Source of the DNA: Chloroflexota bacterium
GTDB lineage: Bacteria; Chloroflexota; Dehalococcoidia; Dehalococcoidales; UBA2162
Assembly: GCA_016193545.1 (NCBI GenBank)
Contig: JACPSA010000109.1
Location: 1 to 5,785 of the forward strand
Direction of reading: 5' to 3'
Length of the DNA stretch: 5,785 nt
Shown: piece after piece, positions 5,568 through 5,785 of the stretch
Position numbering within the stretch: position 1 is the stretch's first letter
Layout: the number at the start of each line of letters is the position of its first letter
Notes under the pieces: generated by a model
What the model saw: the letters and a program-made list of their open reading frames with translations, nothing else
What the model was told of the DNA's origin: nothing
The model's database searches: none
Translations under genes and position numbers: made by a program

Positions 5568-5785
5568 ATGCTGAAAGTAACCCTGATAAATCCCCCCCAG
5601 TTCACCGGATATCCGCAGCCGCCCATAGGCCTGGCCTTACTTGCTGCCGTCCTGGAAAGGGAGGGTTACCCGGTAACCGTGCTGGATGCCAATGCCTTGC
5701 GGCTTCGGCCGGAGGATATGGCGTCATACGTCACTGATACTGATGTCATCGGCCTTACTGCCGTGACCCCGACGATAAGCACCGC
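5568..5785 (+). CDS. B12-binding-domain radical SAM protein, N-terminal fragment
   Basis: The first 72 codons of a gene that continues beyond the window. The N terminus has the typical start of cobalamin-binding (PF02310-type) radical SAM proteins: L-I-N-P-P near residues 6-10, the P-P-I-G-L-A-L-L-A-A-V-L-E helix at about 18-30, E-G-Y-P-V-T-V-L-D-A at about 32-41, and D-V-I-G-L-T-A-V-T-P-T at about 59-69. This is the first half of a Rossmann-like domain. The radical SAM CxxxCxxC motif would lie further on and is not visible, so the call rests on the N-terminal pattern. The in-frame TAG at 5559-5561 rules out an upstream start in this frame. ATG 5568 has only a weak GGA before it, which together with the promoter position suggests initiation with almost no leader. 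The substrate is unknown; relatives include methyltransferases and B12-dependent enzymes. Confidence 0.85.
   Translation, partial: MLKVTLINPPQFTGYPQPPIGLALLAAVLEREGYPVTVLDANALRLRPEDMASYVTDTDVIGLTAVTPTIST

Noticed and set aside
5459..5737. 92-residue forward reading
   Set aside because: It overlaps the radical SAM gene start in another frame; the radical SAM frame has clear family motifs and a promoter, so this is a shadow.
1..5785. tRNA, rRNA, CRISPR array or insertion sequence
   Set aside because: No cloverleaf, regularly spaced repeat array, transposase reading or terminal inverted repeats with target duplication were seen on either strand.

Overview
The window reads as bacterial chromosome. 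The likeliest source is a Chloroflexota (Dehalococcoidia-like) organism from an anaerobic or sediment setting. That guess rests on the style of the PAS-rich kinase, the OmpL47-like secreted protein with a Sec signal, the B12-binding-type radical SAM start, and strong AGGAGG-type ribosome binding sites. No marker gene fixes the taxonomy.

Positions 1-4255 hold a dense, co-directional signalling operon on the + strand. In order: the 3' part of a GAF-PAS-PAS-PAS histidine kinase (its start lies left of the window); a PerR/Fur-family metalloregulator whose GTG start overlaps the kinase stop; a stand-alone receiver of hybrid-kinase type; a receiver protein with a coiled coil and a C-terminal helix that looks like a kinase dimerisation helix lacking its histidine; and a complete OmpR/PhoB-family DNA-binding response regulator. 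Gaps are -4, 18, 2 and 25 nt, and a textbook intrinsic terminator follows at 4289-4316. One kinase, three receivers and one metal-type repressor suggest a branched phosphorelay with a redox or metal input.

Positions 4317-5080 hold a separate transcription unit: a regulatory region with 11-bp-spaced direct repeats (PhoB-box-like geometry) overlapping a 9-bp inverted repeat, then a gene for a small secreted protein with a shortened OmpL47-type beta-sandwich domain. Its position right after the OmpR-type regulator makes it a good candidate target.

Positions 5081-5567 contain no convincing intact gene. They hold a possible minus-strand remnant of a C-terminal membrane anchor, a hairpin terminator, and a near-consensus sigma-70-type promoter. 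That promoter drives the last feature, the 5' end of a B12-binding-domain radical SAM gene that runs off the window and appears to be almost leaderless.
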